The translations under genes were made by a program, and so were the position numbers. From positions 992,001 to 1,056,000 of the forward strand of contig OY970070.1 of the NCBI GenBank assembly GCA_963705355.1: 64,000 nucleotides of DNA, read 5' to 3'. Position 1 is the stretch's first letter. Every line of letters begins with the position of its first letter. Of this stretch, positions 42,924 to 51,760 are shown piece after piece. Origin of the DNA: COMBO-56-21 sp963705355. GTDB taxonomy: Archaea > Thermoplasmatota > Thermoplasmata > UBA10834. The notes under the pieces were generated by a model that was given only the letters and a program-made list of their open reading frames with translations, was not told the DNA's origin and did no database searches.

Positions 42924-43793
42924 ATGGCCGAGAGTATGCCAACGCTGCTCGTGAGATACGGAGAGATTGGCCTGAAAAGCGCCTCTGTTCGGTCAAGGTT
43001 CGAGCAGCAGCTGGTTGCGGACATCAGGACGAGGCACGCTCTGGCACAAACGCCCTGTGTGATCACCCATACTAGAGGGAGGCTCTTCGTCGACTCAGAT
43101 GATTGGAGGATATCCTGCGAGATCCTCTCAAGAACATTCGGAGTGGTCTCTTTCAGCCCAGTGAGCAGGGCCTCGAGCGAGCTGTCAGCTCTGACCGACG
43201 AGGTACTGGCCTTTTCCGAGCCGCTGCTGTTCAAGAACGCTTCCTTCGCGATACGCTCCAGAAGATCTGGAAACCACCCCTACACAAGCCAGACGCTTGC
43301 GGAACATCTCGGGAAAATGATCCTCGAGAGGTACGATGGGAAAGGGATTAAAGTCGGATTGGACGAGCCGGACGTGGAGATATTCGTTGAGGTCCGAGAC
43401 AGATCCGCTTACCTGTTCAGCTCGGTCCTTCCTGGACCAGGGGGGATGCCGCTTGGCACACAGGGCCTCATGCTTTCGGCGATCGATTCGGCGATCGGAG
43501 TGGCGTCGACCTGGCTGATGATGAAGCGCGGCTGCTCAGTCTTGGTGGCGACTGACAACCAGTCGCTGGTCGAGCCCCTTCGGAACTGGTATCCCAACCT
43601 CAGAACCACCGATCCACAGAAGGATCTAATGGCGCTGGCAGCCAAGAACAACTGCATCGGAATCACACTCTCATGGGGCCTGAAAGAAATCGAAGAACAT
43701 GGCGCGCCAAAGGGCGACCTCCCGGTCTTCTACCCTTTGGTCGGAATGGACGAAGAAGAGATCAAGGGCCTGCTGGCAAGGATACGCGGCTAG
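42924..43793 (+). CDS. ThiI-like THUMP protein lacking the PP-loop motif
   Basis: 289 residues from ATG 42924; GTG 42897 and ATG 42936 are alternatives. An N-terminal ferredoxin-like and THUMP region (LLVRYGEIGLKS start, then SQTLAEHLGKMI and VGLDEPDVEIFVEVRD) matches ThiI, the tRNA 4-thiouridine sulphurtransferase. The junction GPGGMPLGTQG and LMMKRG also match, but the ATP-binding SGGIDS of ThiI is replaced by SAIDSAIG. The domain is also short and lacks a rhodanese. It probably binds tRNA without sulphur transfer (inference). It converges on rpl15e with overlapping stop codons. Confidence 0.8.
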   Translation: MAESMPTLLVRYGEIGLKSASVRSRFEQQLVADIRTRHALAQTPCVITHTRGRLFVDSDDWRISCEILSRTFGVVSFSPVSRASSELSALTDEVLAFSEPLLFKNASFAIRSRRSGNHPYTSQTLAEHLGKMILERYDGKGIKVGLDEPDVEIFVEVRDRSAYLFSSVLPGPGGMPLGTQGLMLSAIDSAIGVASTWLMMKRGCSVLVATDNQSLVEPLRNWYPNLRTTDPQKDLMALAAKNNCIGITLSWGLKEIEEHGAPKGDLPVFYPLVGMDEEEIKGLLARIRG

Positions 43794-44512
43794 GTTCCTT
43801 GCCTGTTGTGGGCTCTGAGGGAAGGCCGATTCTTCTCGACGCCCATGCCCCTCGTCCTGACGAGGCCCCTGCCTTTCTTGCCTGCGGGAGTCAGGCCCCT
43901 GTTCGCGCGGTTGGATTGCTTCGGGCTGCATATCCAGTTGATCTTCGGGTCGGACTTGATGACGGGGTGGTTGGGATCAACAAGGATAACCTCGTACCAT
44001 TTGTGCCGGCCATCCTCCCCGACCCAGTAGGATGCGAGAACCTCCATGTTGGGATAGTGCTTCGCGGTCCGCTCCTCCGCGATCCTCTGGATGCTCTTCC
44101 TCATGGTGATCTTGAGAATACCCTTCCTCTTCGGCCTGCGACCTTTCTTGATCCTGTGCTTTCTCAGTCCGCCCTTCCTGACCTTTGCCCTGACGACGAC
44201 ATAGCCTTGCTTCGCCTTGTATCCCAAGGCCCTGGCCCTGTCGAGCCTCAGGGGCTTCTCGACGCGCACGAAGGTGTCTTCCTTCCTCCAGTCCACAAGC
44301 CTCTGCCACATCAGGTTTCTCATCGCGTCGCTAGATGGGTCCTTCCAGGCCTCGCCCATGAAATGATACATGTTCCGGACGCTGCCGCCCTTCTTGGCCT
44401 CGACAGCCTTCGTCTCAGGCTGTGGCGCTGCCGGTGCCTCCGCAGGCGCCTCAACTGGCGCCTTCGCCCTGCGCTCCTTCTTCGTCGGAGCTCCCTTCGC
44501 CTCTTCTGACAT
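43790..44512 (-). CDS. rpl15e: 50S ribosomal protein L15e with N-terminal extension
   Basis: 240 residues, while archaeal L15e is usually about 190-195. The last 195 residues are clear L15e: MYHFMGEAWKDPS, WRKEDTFVRVEKPLRLDRAR, RKGGLRKHRIKKGRRPKRKG, PNMEVLASYWVGEDG and SPKQSNRANRGLTPAGKKGR. The first 45 residues are Ala/Pro/Lys/Glu-rich low-complexity sequence. A methionine at the usual start (NMYHF) suggests an alternative shorter product, but the extension is in frame after a well-placed ATG. The promoter lies near 44615. Confidence 0.95.
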   Translation of the reverse strand: MSEEAKGAPTKKERRAKAPVEAPAEAPAAPQPETKAVEAKKGGSVRNMYHFMGEAWKDPSSDAMRNLMWQRLVDWRKEDTFVRVEKPLRLDRARALGYKAKQGYVVVRAKVRKGGLRKHRIKKGRRPKRKGILKITMRKSIQRIAEERTAKHYPNMEVLASYWVGEDGRHKWYEVILVDPNHPVIKSDPKINWICSPKQSNRANRGLTPAGKKGRGLVRTRGMGVEKNRPSLRAHNRQGT

Positions 44513-44608
44513 TTTTCCACTTCCAGCCGTTCACGGGTTCACGCCTAAGCGCACATTCCCATGCGAGACCAGGCGGATCTCGCCGCTGCGGGGCACACCA
44601 AAAGTGTT

Positions 44609-44621
44609 GTCTTATATAAAC
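44609..44621 (-). promoter_or_regulatory. TATA box upstream of rpl15e
   Basis: On the minus strand this reads GTTTATATAAGAC, a near-consensus archaeal TATA box about 100 bases before the rpl15e ATG at 44512. Expected transcription start is near 44588, which gives an untranslated leader of about 75 bases, long for this organism and consistent with leader-based regulation (inference). Confidence 0.6.
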
Positions 44622-44664
44622 GTGTTGGAAAGCCCTGTTCTTCACCTCCAACTCTCAGCTGGCT

Positions 44665-45570
44665 TCATCCCTTTTCGGGAGATATCATCGCGAAATTCGC
44701 TTCGGTCTCAGCGAACCTCTTCCCCATGAACATCCGAGTCGAGGATCGAGATTCTTCGAACCTCATACTCTTCAAAGCAACCAACGCTTTGTGATTCGTC
44801 GCAGAAACACAAATCCTGAAAGTCTTCTCCGGTCCAGTGCACATCGCACTCCTGATCAGCTTCACGAACCATCGCTCGTCCCCAAGCACGCACACACATG
44901 GTCCGAGGCTGATCCAAAAGTCACTTGGTCTGCCTAAGAGGTAACCTCGGACGCCGTGAGAGTCCCTCGCCAGGAACGCCCATTCTGGATTGTATTCATA
45001 GAGCTCTTCTATGACCTTTGTCCTGTTGATTCTTGTCATGACCTTGTCGAATGATACCACATATCGAAGATCTTCAGGTCTCATCCGCTGGACCAAGGCG
45101 GAACCTCTCTCCCCAACACGAGCAAATCGGAGAGACTCAGACTCCGCGATGAATCCGAGTCTCTCGAAGAATGACTTGGCAGCCGGAACGGCATCCAGTT
45201 TGAAGCATCTCGCCCCAAGACCCTTGGAGTAGTCGACGCATGCGTTCATCAAGATCCTCCCGACACCCTGACCACGATACTCCTTGGCCACAATCACCGA
45301 ATGAATCCACGCCAACTCCCCGTAACTCGTGACAGCAGCCACCCCGGCATCCTTTCCATCAACTGTTGCCTTGAAAACGCCAAGGGGTTCGATTCGCAAC
45401 AGTCTTGCCCAATCGGCGGTCGTTCGGTGCCAGCCCTCTTCGTCTGTGAGTGTCTTCCCGAATGGAATATCTTCTCGGTCGAACTGTACAGTCGTTGTCT
45501 TCACGAAGACAAAAGCACCCGAGCATCTATTGATGATTTCGGTCGTGACTTCACGACAGGATAAAGCCAC
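44665..45570 (-). CDS. Double-domain GNAT acetyltransferase (YitH-like C-terminal half)
   Basis: 301 residues from GTG 45570, two bases after the DNA polymerase stop. The N-terminal GNAT domain has IHSVIVAKEYRGQGVGRILM with the acetyl-CoA loop R-G-Q-G-V-G, followed by AAKSFFERLGF. The C-terminal 140 residues (EWAFLARDSHGVRGYLLGRP) fit the second GNAT-like domain of YitH-type proteins, which lacks the acetyl-CoA loop. The substrate is unknown. Close coupling to polB is likely positional. Confidence 0.8.
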   Translation of the reverse strand: MALSCREVTTEIINRCSGAFVFVKTTTVQFDREDIPFGKTLTDEEGWHRTTADWARLLRIEPLGVFKATVDGKDAGVAAVTSYGELAWIHSVIVAKEYRGQGVGRILMNACVDYSKGLGARCFKLDAVPAAKSFFERLGFIAESESLRFARVGERGSALVQRMRPEDLRYVVSFDKVMTRINRTKVIEELYEYNPEWAFLARDSHGVRGYLLGRPSDFWISLGPCVCVLGDERWFVKLIRSAMCTGPEKTFRICVSATNHKALVALKSMRFEESRSSTRMFMGKRFAETEANFAMISPEKG

Positions 45571-45572
45571 CG

Positions 45573-47984
45573 CTACATGAAGTGGTCCAAATTAAGCTTC
45601 TTGTCAGTCTTCTTCGGCTGGGCGGCAGTTTTCGCCTCGCGCTTAGTCTCATAGTCATTGTTGAGGAAAGAAGACTGCTGAACGCCCGATACGAGCGACT
45701 TCTCGTCCCAGCCGAAGGAGTCGGTCACGCGCGCGATGGTCGCAGCAAGCCTCGTTGCGTAATACCTGTGATCAGGCTTTGCGCTGAACGGCCTGCCCTC
45801 AATCCAAGGCTCGAACTGTTGGGGGGAGGCTCGGCTGTTGGTCACGACCCATGAGACCTTCATACCGGGGACGACCTCGTACCCGAGCTCCTTGAGCTTC
45901 TTGAAGACGCGCACATTGATCATGCTCTCACTAGCCTTATACTGGCTCTCCTCACGGACGGAGCGAGATATGACGAGCCTAGAAGGGTTGATGTTGCCCT
46001 TCATAAGGTCGTCGATGACGTCCCTTGTGTATGTGACCGCGCCCTGGTTGTCTCCGTCGAGGACCATCTCAAAAACCTTTGAAAGCGCCTCGCTCTGGAG
46101 ATCGAACGAATCGGTCCTGCGCATCTCGTAGCCTCTGACGATCAATTCCTGCCTCGGCCAGACCATGCGGCCGACATATCTCTTCTTCATGCCGTGCGAG
46201 AAGAACGGCTCCATGATCTTCTCGAACTCGAGCACGATGCTGCCGGAGGAGAACCTCTCGGCGATCTCCTGGCCGAGCTTCACGCTGTCCTCCAGATTCG
46301 GGTGGGGAGACAGGAAGAATACCGAGTCGGTGTCGGAATAGATGACCTTCAGGTTCTCCGCCTCGAGCTTCTTGATGAGATCCTTGGTGGCCTCCCGGGC
46401 GAAGGCCGTGATGCTGGCACCGATCTTCGGGTCGGTGAACCTGTAGAACGCGGACGCGAGCACGCCGTAGAATGAGTTCATGAGTATCTTGATCGCCTCC
46501 TGGAGGCCGTTGTAGTAGTCCTTCTCGTCCGATGTCTGAGCCTCCCTCATGGCTTTCTTGGTGGCTGCCCGCTCATCCATCAGCCTCAGGAGTATGCGGG
46601 GCAGAAGTCCTTCTCTGACGCTCTTCTCGAGGAACCTAGCGCCAGTGGGCGAGACGATAGTGCCTGTCGGATGGAGAGTCGTGAAGCAGATGTTCTTGGA
46701 TATGATCATGCTCGGGTACATGCTTCGGAAATCAAGAGTCAGGACCCAGTGAAACAGACCGGATTGCATCTCATGCACGTAGCCGCCTTCGATGGCCTCT
46801 GCCTCCTCGCTCGACCGCGTCGTCATCGGGACGGCGACATGCTCCCTGTCGGCCTCTCGAATGAGGATCGAGTCGACCAGCTGAGATGTCGTGCCGTTCA
46901 CGACATCGTCCAGGGGCAACATCGAAACGGTCGCGAGGTCCATGCTCCTCTGGAGTATGGCAACCTTCTCGAGCACCTTCATCGCGAGCATCGAGTCCTG
47001 CTCGCAGTATCTCATGACCCTCTCCTTGTCAGAAGCCCATTCGTCATCCATCTTCTTCGGGTCGACATCGTGCTTCTCCTCGCCGAGGAGTATCTTCGAG
47101 ACGGCATTCAGAGTCTCCTGCTTCGGCTTAAGTATCTTCTTGACCGCCCACCACGCGTCGATTATGATCCGACCCTCGGTCCACCAGAATCTGTTGTTGT
47201 ACTGCGAGAGCGACCCGGGATATCTCCCCCAATAGGGTTCCGGCATCCTCAGAGCCTGCGCTCGCCGAAGTATCTGCGGAATGTCGAACCCGTCGATGTT
47301 GTAGCCGGTTATGACGTCGGGATCGGTCTCCTCGATGAACCTGGTGAAGTCCTCAATCATCTTCTTTTCGCCGCCAGGTCCGTCGCCGGGGAAGTGCCTC
47401 CCCTCGGTCTTGTCCCCCTTCTTGACGATGCAGCAGATGCAGAATATCTTCGGCTCCTTGAGGCTGGTCTCAACATCGAAGCTCAGGATCGTGAGTTTCG
47501 GCCTGAACGCCTTGATCGGTTCGAACCGCTCGGCCTTCACGACGACATCTGTACGATATGTTTTGTCTTTGAGCTCCTCGCCGATGACTCTAACGCACGA
47601 GCCGATGCCCATGTCATAGACGAATCTGAAGTGGAACGGTATGTCGGCTGCCAGAACCACAGCCCTGGGCATGATCGTCTTTCTGATGTCAGGGACGAGC
47701 CAGGGATAGGTGGCGACGACCTTCTTGCACCTCTTTGACTCGCCTTTGAAGAGCAGCTCCTTATCCTCGAGCCTCTTCACTCTCCCATCATTCTTGAGCA
47801 TCTCGACGACATCGTGGAGGACTTCTTTCGAATCGGGCTCGACGAAGAAGAAGTAAGGTTCGAATCCAGTGTACTTCACGGCAACTGATTGCCCGTCCTG
47901 GGTCTTGCCGTAGAGATGGATCGCCAGGTCTACTTCCATCTTCTTGTACGAGGCGCCGATAAGCCGAATATCCCACGATCCCAT
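45573..47984 (-). CDS. polB: DNA polymerase, family B (PolB)
   Basis: 803 residues from ATG 47984. Proofreading exonuclease motifs: Exo I SFDVETS (residues about 168-174), Exo II GYNIDGFDIP (about 227-236), Exo III YCEQDS (about 326-331). Polymerase motifs: A in DFRSMYPSMI (about 418-427), B in KILMNSFYGVL (about 499-509), and C in YSDTDSVFF (about 549-557) with two catalytic aspartates. This is a complete archaeal replicative polymerase B. It is transcribed after the YchF-type GTPase, whose stop lies five bases upstream of this ATG, and before a GNAT gene. Confidence 0.97.
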   Translation of the reverse strand: MGSWDIRLIGASYKKMEVDLAIHLYGKTQDGQSVAVKYTGFEPYFFFVEPDSKEVLHDVVEMLKNDGRVKRLEDKELLFKGESKRCKKVVATYPWLVPDIRKTIMPRAVVLAADIPFHFRFVYDMGIGSCVRVIGEELKDKTYRTDVVVKAERFEPIKAFRPKLTILSFDVETSLKEPKIFCICCIVKKGDKTEGRHFPGDGPGGEKKMIEDFTRFIEETDPDVITGYNIDGFDIPQILRRAQALRMPEPYWGRYPGSLSQYNNRFWWTEGRIIIDAWWAVKKILKPKQETLNAVSKILLGEEKHDVDPKKMDDEWASDKERVMRYCEQDSMLAMKVLEKVAILQRSMDLATVSMLPLDDVVNGTTSQLVDSILIREADREHVAVPMTTRSSEEAEAIEGGYVHEMQSGLFHWVLTLDFRSMYPSMIISKNICFTTLHPTGTIVSPTGARFLEKSVREGLLPRILLRLMDERAATKKAMREAQTSDEKDYYNGLQEAIKILMNSFYGVLASAFYRFTDPKIGASITAFAREATKDLIKKLEAENLKVIYSDTDSVFFLSPHPNLEDSVKLGQEIAERFSSGSIVLEFEKIMEPFFSHGMKKRYVGRMVWPRQELIVRGYEMRRTDSFDLQSEALSKVFEMVLDGDNQGAVTYTRDVIDDLMKGNINPSRLVISRSVREESQYKASESMINVRVFKKLKELGYEVVPGMKVSWVVTNSRASPQQFEPWIEGRPFSAKPDHRYYATRLAATIARVTDSFGWDEKSLVSGVQQSSFLNNDYETKREAKTAAQPKKTDKKLNLDHFM

Positions 47985-47989
47985 CGAAA

Positions 47990-49177
47990 TCAAGCTCTTG
48001 CGACTATCTTGATCACATCGCCATCCTTGAGGATGTGATCGTGACCTATCGTCATGTGGGTCTTTCCGTCAACCGCCCTAATGAAGTTATCACCCAGGTC
48101 TGTGTGGACCTTGTAGGCCAGGTCCTTGGCATTCGAGCCCCGTCGCATGAGATAGGCGTCCGGCAGGACGCGCTCCTGCTTGTCCATCCACTTGTGCTCG
48201 TCCTCGACGGGGTAGATGATTATCATGTCGAGGACCTTGAACACCACATCCTCAAGAACCTGCTGAACGCCCGTCGTTCCGTGCGCCTTCAGCCACTCGC
48301 CCATCTTGCCGCAAGCCGCAATCTGCTTCTCGTTCAGCTTCGACTTGTCCTTGAACTCGAAGTGGTCACTTCCTGGAACGTAGTCGACAAGACCTCCCTT
48401 TGAGGCACGCCTGAGAGCCAGCTCGTACTCGGCGCTCGTCGGCACCACCGGATAGCCAGTTGCCCTAAGCTTCTGGATGTTCTCAGGAGGCGCGATGTCC
48501 GCCTTGTTCGCAGCGATGATCATCGGCTTCGCGATCTTCTGTAGTTCCTGACAGAACCGCAGAAGGTCCTGATCGCTCCACAGGGTAGCATCTGCCTCCG
48601 CAGGGGTGTGCCTGAATGCCGCCAGTATCTGATTCTCGGTGATGGACAATCCTGTGAGTTTCTCGTGGAGGGCCTTCTCGATCTTGGTACTGGTCAGCTT
48701 CGATTGCTTGGCGATCTTCACGAAGTTCTTCTCCAAAATCCCGAAGATCCAGTATGATATCTCCTTCTCAAGGAAATTGACGTCGAGAACTGGATCGTGG
48801 TCCCCGATACCGACGGGATTCCCCTCGAAGTCGGTTCCCCCGCTCGCGTCGACCACGTGTATGAACGCGTCGGCCTGTCTCAGGTCGTCGAGGAACTTGT
48901 TGCCGAGCCCACGGCCTTCGTGGGCGTCTGGCACCAGGCCTGCGACATCAAGCACCTCGATCGGCACGAATCGAGTGCCATTGTCACAAGGAGCGTTGTT
49001 CGGGTTGCACTGCTTTCTGAACGCCACGTGAGGGCACTGCCCACGCACGTATCCCACACCTTTGTTCGCCTCGATGGTCGTGAACGGGTACGATGCGATC
49101 TGCGCGGTTGCAAGGGTCAAAGCTGAGAAGAAGGTGGATTTCCCGACGTTGGGCTTTCCCACAATGCCGACAAGCAT
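47990..49177 (-). CDS. YchF/OLA1-related GTP-binding protein with TGS domain
   Basis: 395 residues from ATG 49177. The G1 loop is GIVGKPNVGKSTFFSAL, G2 FTTIEANKG, G3 LDVAGLVPDA and G4 IIAANKADI, whose NKxD signature indicates guanine specificity, unlike bacterial YchF, which prefers ATP. A Cys-rich insert follows G2 (FRKQCNPNNAPCDNG). The C-terminus is a TGS-type domain ending HDHILKDGDVIKIVARA. Relatives associate with ribosomes. The gene heads a polB operon, and a divergent leaderless promoter drives the DUF1611 gene upstream. Confidence 0.93.
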   Translation of the reverse strand: MLVGIVGKPNVGKSTFFSALTLATAQIASYPFTTIEANKGVGYVRGQCPHVAFRKQCNPNNAPCDNGTRFVPIEVLDVAGLVPDAHEGRGLGNKFLDDLRQADAFIHVVDASGGTDFEGNPVGIGDHDPVLDVNFLEKEISYWIFGILEKNFVKIAKQSKLTSTKIEKALHEKLTGLSITENQILAAFRHTPAEADATLWSDQDLLRFCQELQKIAKPMIIAANKADIAPPENIQKLRATGYPVVPTSAEYELALRRASKGGLVDYVPGSDHFEFKDKSKLNEKQIAACGKMGEWLKAHGTTGVQQVLEDVVFKVLDMIIIYPVEDEHKWMDKQERVLPDAYLMRRGSNAKDLAYKVHTDLGDNFIRAVDGKTHMTIGHDHILKDGDVIKIVARA

Positions 49178-49272
49178 GATGCTCCCCCGTAGGCCCAATG
49201 AGGATATGAATAGAAAAAGGACTCGGTGCCCGAGCCAGCACATCTTCCATGATTCCGATGCGGAGTCAAGAG

Positions 49273-49281
49273 CTTTATATC
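49273..49281 (+). promoter_or_regulatory. TATA box for a leaderless DUF1611 transcript
   Basis: The sequence ctttatatc is centred 26 bases before the ATG at 49303, the distance from TATA box to transcription start in archaea. Transcription should therefore start at or next to the start codon, giving a leaderless message. This also decides the start over earlier in-frame codons. Confidence 0.65.
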
Positions 49282-49302
49282 GCAATGCAATTGCGCCCAC
49301 CG

Positions 49303-50382
49303 ATGGAGACTGCTTTGGTCCTTTGCGAGGGATCTTTCAACCGAGCATTCGGGAAGACTGCCGCGGGACTCGTTAGACACTCTCTCAGGTTCAAAATCCT
49401 TGGCATCCTCGACAGCACGATGGCTGGCAAGGACGCCGGCGAGGTCCTCGACGGTAGGAAGGTCGGGATTCCCATCTTCTCGTCCGTCAAGGACGCTCTC
49501 TCAAAGCTTCCGAAAAAGCCAGATTACCTCATCGTCGGCGTCGCCACCGTGGGCGGAATGTTGCCGAAAGCATTCAGGCCTGCGTTGAGAGAGGCCATCA
49601 GGAACAAGATCAACATCATCTCTGGGCTGCACGAGTGGTTGGCAATCGATCCGGAGCTCAGCGCTCTTGCGAAAAGGCATGCAGTGACTATCACTGACAT
49701 ACGGAAGGAGCCCCCTCTGGAGAAGATGCACCACTATAGGAACCTCGCCTCGAAGATGAAGGCAGTGAGGATACCGGTTCTCGGCACCGATGCCGCGAGT
49801 GGGAAACGCACGACCGCAATCATACTGACAAAGGAACTGAACGGGAGGGGCATCAAGACGAGCTTCGTCGCCACGGGCCAGACAGGGTTGCTCCAGGGTT
49901 CAAGGTTCGGCATACCTTTGGATGCGATCAGGGGAGACTACGTTGTTGGCGAACTCGAGAATGCGATCGACGTGGCCTATAGGACCGAGCACCCGAAGGT
50001 CATAGTAGTCGAGGGCCAGGGCGCGCTCAGCCATCCCGCCTACGTGACCGGTTCGAGGACCATAGTGACCGCCTCCGCTCCGAACACGGTCGTGCTGCAA
50101 CATGCACCCGCTCGGAAGTGGAGGACCTATCACGAGAACGAACTTCATCTTCCCAATGGCAACATCGACCGCGAGATGGAGCTCATCAGAGTCTACGGGG
50201 GTTGCGACGTGGTCGGCATCACCATAAATCACACTGGCATGACCCGGAAAGAGGTCGAGAAGACCGTCGCAGAGTACGAAGCCAAGTACGGCATCCCCGC
50301 CTGCGATCCGCTTGTGGACGGCACTGGCAAGATCGCGGATGCGATCATCGACCGGTTCTTCCCGAAGACGAAGAGACTCTGA
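49303..50382 (+). CDS. DUF1611 family protein (DgcN-like) with P-loop
   Basis: 359 residues from ATG 49303. A Rossmann-like N-terminal domain (TALVLCEGSFNRAFGKTAAG) precedes a P-loop domain with Walker A in LGTDAASGKRTTAI. Further conserved blocks are TGQTGLLQGSRFG, VVEGQGALSHPAYVTGSRTI and GITINHTGM. DUF1611 includes DgcN, linked to D-glutamate N-acetylation, and many uncharacterised members, so the reaction is not settled. The 3' end overlaps the 3' end of convergent ksgA by 38 bases. Confidence 0.85.
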   Translation: METALVLCEGSFNRAFGKTAAGLVRHSLRFKILGILDSTMAGKDAGEVLDGRKVGIPIFSSVKDALSKLPKKPDYLIVGVATVGGMLPKAFRPALREAIRNKINIISGLHEWLAIDPELSALAKRHAVTITDIRKEPPLEKMHHYRNLASKMKAVRIPVLGTDAASGKRTTAIILTKELNGRGIKTSFVATGQTGLLQGSRFGIPLDAIRGDYVVGELENAIDVAYRTEHPKVIVVEGQGALSHPAYVTGSRTIVTASAPNTVVLQHAPARKWRTYHENELHLPNGNIDREMELIRVYGGCDVVGITINHTGMTRKEVEKTVAEYEAKYGIPACDPLVDGTGKIADAIIDRFFPKTKRL

Positions 50383-51187
50383 GCTCGAGCAAAGCGTCTG
50401 TCAATTCGCCAATCATCTCGGGCGTTAGTTCCCCGGCTCTCTTCGATGCGTTAGGCAGCTTCCCGAGCAGGGTCTTCTCGACGGACCCGACGATCGGTGC
50501 GACTGCAGGGTCGGCCAGAAGCGAGTTCATGATCTTCTTCCTGCGGTGCGAGAAGATCGCCTTTGTCACATTGAAGAATGCGACATCGTCCCGCACTTCG
50601 AAAGGCGGCTTCTTGGGCACCAGCCGCACAACACAGGAATCGACCTTGGGCTGAGGCCAGAACGCATGTGGAGGTACGTTGAGAAGGATCTCGCAGTCCG
50701 CTCGGTAGTACACCCCGACCGAGAGCCTGCCGTACTCCTGTGACCGAGGCTTCGCCACCATTCTCTCAGCGAACTCGCGCTGCAGCATCAGAACGGCGAC
50801 ATCGAAACCCATCTCGAGCAACTTGAAAGTGATCGGAGAGGAGATTTGGTAGGGCAAATTCGAGACGACCTTATTGAACTCCGGCAGGAAGGCCTTCACA
50901 GCGTCCGCCTGAACCAGCTGCAGCCTATGTCCGAACCTCCTCGCGAGAAACCTGCAGAATTCAGCGTCCTGCTCGACCGCAACAACCTTCGCCCCGGTCT
51001 TCAGCAGCTCATCCGTCAGGTTCCCGAGTCCAGGGCCTATCTCAAGCACGGTATCTTCTTGAGAGAGGTTGGCAAAACCGACCTGTCGCCTCACCACGGA
51101 ATCGTCCAGCAGGAAGTTCTGGCCGAGCCTCTTGTTGGCCCTCTTGCCGATGGACTCGAGGACGGCTCTGATCTCCTCTGCTCTCAT
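50345..51187 (-). CDS. ksgA: 16S rRNA dimethyladenosine transferase KsgA
   Basis: 280 residues. The first part is ANKRLGQNFLLDD, then motif I VLEIGPGLGNLTDEL for S-adenosylmethionine binding and motif IV NLPYQISSPI with the catalytic N-L-P-Y, followed by the LMLQREFAERM helix and the WPQPKVDS region. It dimethylates two adenosines at the 3' end of 16S rRNA. It is the last gene of the Pus10 - L21e - RpoF - DUF655 - KsgA unit, six bases after DUF655. Confidence 0.96.
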   Translation of the reverse strand: MRAEEIRAVLESIGKRANKRLGQNFLLDDSVVRRQVGFANLSQEDTVLEIGPGLGNLTDELLKTGAKVVAVEQDAEFCRFLARRFGHRLQLVQADAVKAFLPEFNKVVSNLPYQISSPITFKLLEMGFDVAVLMLQREFAERMVAKPRSQEYGRLSVGVYYRADCEILLNVPPHAFWPQPKVDSCVVRLVPKKPPFEVRDDVAFFNVTKAIFSHRRKKIMNSLLADPAVAPIVGSVEKTLLGKLPNASKRAGELTPEMIGELTDALLELRVSSSSGRTGR

Positions 51188-51193
51188 GTCGGC

Positions 51194-51742
51194 TCATCTC
51201 GCCACGAACAGGCGGTACTTCTCCTCGGGGTTCTGCAGCTCCGCCTCGATCCTCTGGGCGACATGCTTCTCTATCTGGTGGGCCAAGGGAACGCGCGCGG
51301 AGATGTCAGAGAAGTCCTTGAACGGCCCCTTCTTGCGTTCCTCGATTATGCCCCACATCGTCTTCTTGCCCAGGCCCGGCAACAGCTCGAGCATGTGGAA
51401 TCTGGTGGTTATGGCCTGAGCCTCGTTGAAGAACTGGACGAAGCGCTGCTCGTGCGACTTGATGATCTGCGAGATGACGAACGGGAGCTCGCTCTGGGCC
51501 GCGTTGGTCAGTTCCTGGTGGCTTATGCGCTTCTTCACGTGGAGGATTTCCTGCCTGAGGTCGAGGTCCTTGCCGATGTAGACCCGATCGCCCGTGTTGA
51601 GGGTCACGCCCTGCTTCGGCACCAGCTCGAAGATCTTGAACTGATCCTCCCCCAGGGCAAACGCTACCGGCTCCCGCTTGAACATCTTCTCATCAGGGAG
51701 CCCTTGGGGCAGGTAATCTAGTATTCGAGCGTAGTCCTCCAC
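51194..51742 (-). CDS. DUF655 protein (archaeal RNA-binding, HhH domain)
   Basis: 182 residues. The N-terminal half (DYARILDYLPQGLPDEKMFK, VPKQGVTLNTGDRVYIGKDL) fits an OB-like fold. The C-terminal half contains a helix-hairpin-helix motif, LELLPGLGKKTMWGIIEERK. The family is conserved in archaea between rpoF and ksgA and is presumed to bind nucleic acid. The molecular function is not established. It sits in the canonical gene order here. Confidence 0.92.
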   Translation of the reverse strand: MEDYARILDYLPQGLPDEKMFKREPVAFALGEDQFKIFELVPKQGVTLNTGDRVYIGKDLDLRQEILHVKKRISHQELTNAAQSELPFVISQIIKSHEQRFVQFFNEAQAITTRFHMLELLPGLGKKTMWGIIEERKKGPFKDFSDISARVPLAHQIEKHVAQRIEAELQNPEEKYRLFVAR

Positions 51743-51760
51743 AACAATCCCCCGAGCTCT

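Noticed and set aside
43673..44509. A 278-codon plus-strand frame opposite L15e
   Set aside because: Shadow of the ribosomal protein gene; composition is Pro/Leu/Arg-rich and its start lies inside the THUMP gene.
46671..47738. A 355-codon plus-strand frame opposite DNA polymerase B
   Set aside because: Antisense to a gene with all polymerase motifs; Arg/His/Leu-rich composition with no domain.
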